A stretch of 64,000 bases of DNA from Calditrichota bacterium (GTDB lineage: Bacteria > Calditrichota > Calditrichia > Calditrichales > J004): the NCBI GenBank assembly GCA_013112635.1, contig JABFGF010000005.1, forward strand, positions 186,001 through 250,000. Direction: 5' to 3'. Shown piece after piece: positions 62,730 to 64,000 of this stretch. The position numbers and the translations under genes are program-made. The notes beneath the pieces are model-generated. The model was not told the DNA's origin, ran no database searches, and worked only from the letters and a program-made list of their open reading frames with translations. Position 1 is the first letter of the stretch. Every line of letters begins with the position of its first letter.

Positions 62730-64000
62730 AGGCAGCCCTGTTAAAAAACGACCCATAATTATTTTCTAAAAATTCCAATCCAGCCTGCGCATTACCAGGG
62801 ATAAGGTTCATAGAGTAGCGAAGGGTTGTAAGCCAGTCGCTTTCTGTTTTGTTTAAAACAATTCTTTTTGAATCAACTGCTTCTAAAATTGCTTGACTGG
62901 CACATTGTACGGCTGCTTTAGTTTTTTCAAAACCACTTTCATGTTTGATTATTTCACTGGCAATTTTTATAACGGTTTCCGGTTCTAAAATCAATGCTTC
63001 CGGGCTATGTTTTATGTCGCTTTCAACCATCAAATCACGATAAACAAGCGCTTTAGAAGATGCGGTATTAAAAAGCCGACAGTCATAGGCCAACAATTCT
63101 AAGAAAGCCTCAGGCGCACTTCCGCTTAATAACTGTATATTTTGTACTGATTCATTACTCCATAAATCTGCAACTGCTCCGGCAATATTTCCCAATGGGC
63201 TAAAATGAGCACAACAGGAAGATTTTCCTTCCATGGAAATTGGGAAACCGGTTATTGCTTTAATTATTGGGCCCTCATAAGCGCAATCTTTGGAGGGGCC
63301 AATAGCGCCATGTTCAAAAGCTGCCAAACTTCTTGGTGCCGATGCAGCACGGTCCAACGCGGCCAAAACCGAGGGCAGCATTCCTTGTCCCGCCAACTGC
63401 ATTGCAGTGTTGGAAAATCCACAAGCTGTATCGCCACCGGGTACTACATTATATTCATTGCAAATTGAACTGATTTCATCCCAAAGCCAGCCAACATCCC
63501 GATGGGAAAGAATGCCAAGACAGCTAACAATACCGGCAAGATCACCATACATCAAAGCCTGGTCATGTACTTCTTTTCCACCAACAGATTCAATGGATAA
63601 AATATCCGCTCCGGCTTGGGCTGCCAAAACAAATGCTTGCCGTGTAGTTTCCCAGCTTTCTCCGGTTCTCAGCAAAGGTGGATGGTCAGCATCACGCAAA
63701 TCAACCACAGTTACCCTGAGTGCTGTAGGGATTGAAGATTCTTTATAAAAATCAGCAAGATGTTTTTTTATAAGTGCGGTTATTTCTGCTCCCCATTCTG
63801 GTTTCATGGTCATAGGAGGCAGCTGTTCAAACTCTATCACCAACCCCGGGATATGCAGTTTTTTTGATCGGTTTAAAATATTTTTACAAATATCATCATA
63901 ATGGTTTAATACCTCTTGCCACGTCGAATCATTAATTAACATTGTGGGCAAAGTGAAGTTTATTTCGGGATAGACCATTCCGTCGCCAATAGTTAAATCA
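62719..64000 (-). CDS. mtaB: MtaB-type methanol:corrinoid methyltransferase (5' end outside window)
   Basis: At least 427 codons; reading continues upstream of the ATG at 63978 with matching residues (DLTIGDG before MVYPEI), so the true start is beyond the right edge. The zinc site of MtaB is conserved: Glu of SIESVGGKE, Cys of GGDTACGF and Cys of PSKDCAYEGP (positions 130, 186 and 232 from that ATG). RSLAAFEHGAIGP and PISMEGKSS are further MtaB signatures. The enzyme moves a methyl group from methanol (or a related donor) to a corrinoid protein. Full-length MtaB is about 460 residues, so only a short part is lost. It is coupled to the activation-domain gene; a corrinoid MtaC partner would be expected upstream. 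Confidence 0.88.
   Translation of the reverse strand, partial: DLTIGDGMVYPEINFTLPTMLINDSTWQEVLNHYDDICKNILNRSKKLHIPGLVIEFEQLPPMTMKPEWGAEITALIKKHLADFYKESSIPTALRVTVVDLRDADHPPLLRTGESWETTRQAFVLAAQAGADILSIESVGGKEVHDQALMYGDLAGIVSCLGILSHRDVGWLWDEISSICNEYNVVPGGDTACGFSNTAMQLAGQGMLPSVLAALDRAASAPRSLAAFEHGAIGPSKDCAYEGPIIKAITGFPISMEGKSSCCAHFSPLGNIAGAVADLWSNESVQNIQLLSGSAPEAFLELLAYDCRLFNTASSKALVYRDLMVESDIKHSPEALILEPETVIKIASEIIKHESGFEKTKAAVQCASQAILEAVDSKRIVLNKTESDWLTTLRYSMNLIPGNAQAGLEFLENNYGSFFNRAAYGL

Overview
The window looks like the chromosome of a Gram-negative, AT-rich bacterium of the FCB group. A Calditrichota- or Ignavibacteria-like organism is my best inference, and no rRNA is present to confirm it. 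Supporting signs are many signal peptides, lipoboxes and outer-membrane barrels, an Alternative Complex III (act) operon next to a caa3-type oxidase, a PPi-dependent phosphofructokinase, an Rnf complex with PFOR, and a large secreted BNR/PKD protein. Ordinary genes sampled here are near 40% G+C. Two stretches (about 13.4-14.8 kb and 24.6-26.2 kb) drop to about 20-22% in sampled 60-base blocks and look acquired.

Layout. 1-2.9 kb: the 5' part of a secreted BNR/sortilin-like protein running off the left edge. 3.0-4.6 kb: a small MarR-controlled YceI/SnoaL unit with two matching palindromic operators. 4.6-6.4 kb: a DUF3078 envelope protein and an MscS channel. 6.5-12.4 kb: an envelope module made of a FecR/TPR protein, a barrel-transglutaminase protein, a GIN-domain lipoprotein with a sigma-54 promoter, and a membrane-bound CHASE2 sigma-54 activator. 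12.5-15 kb: an M50-like membrane protein and a low-GC HEPN-like gene. 15-21.3 kb: an iron-uptake operon with a membrane-anchored DtxR-FeoA regulator and FeoB split into a GTPase gene and a permease gene by an outer-membrane protein gene, followed by a lipoprotein, a Tat-exported amine oxidase and a 55-residue DUF1289 protein. 21.5-24.2 kb: ZIP transporter, STAS protein, HAD phosphatase, methionine aminopeptidase. 24.2-26.2 kb: a heptamer satellite, then a two-gene cassette of a nucleotidyltransferase-fold protein and a 2H phosphoesterase. 26.3-30.1 kb: a CDF-like transporter with no normal start codon, an HsdR-N-like protein, a TauE permease and a degenerate YhaN/Rad50-like coiled-coil protein.

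30.4-46.2 kb (plus strand) is the aerobic respiratory island: pfp, ctaB, actABCDEF, a small membrane protein, sco, coxBACD, a strong terminator, a second sco and a DUF420 protein, then pyrD. Quinol electrons pass through the pentaheme/FeS ACIII to a CoxB with its own cytochrome c domain.

47.3-58.9 kb (minus strand) is a low-potential electron island: rnfB, an oversized PFOR (nifJ) with a fused C-terminal ferredoxin domain, rnfC, rnfD, rnfG, rnfE, rnfA and a plant-type ferredoxin-NADP reductase. Four diverged copies of a palindromic repeat sit in its gaps. Pyruvate oxidation, membrane ion pumping with NAD reduction, and NADPH formation appear to be co-expressed. 59.2-64 kb: a CcmE-like OB-fold protein, a methyltransferase and B12-binding radical SAM pair, and a corrinoid C1 unit (MetH-activation-like protein and an MtaB-type methyltransferase cut by the right edge).

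The most notable items are the PFOR-ferredoxin fusion inside the rnf operon, the nucleotidyltransferase-like/2H phosphoesterase cassette, the sigma-54/CHASE2 envelope circuit and the MtaB-type C1 unit in an aerobically respiring organism.
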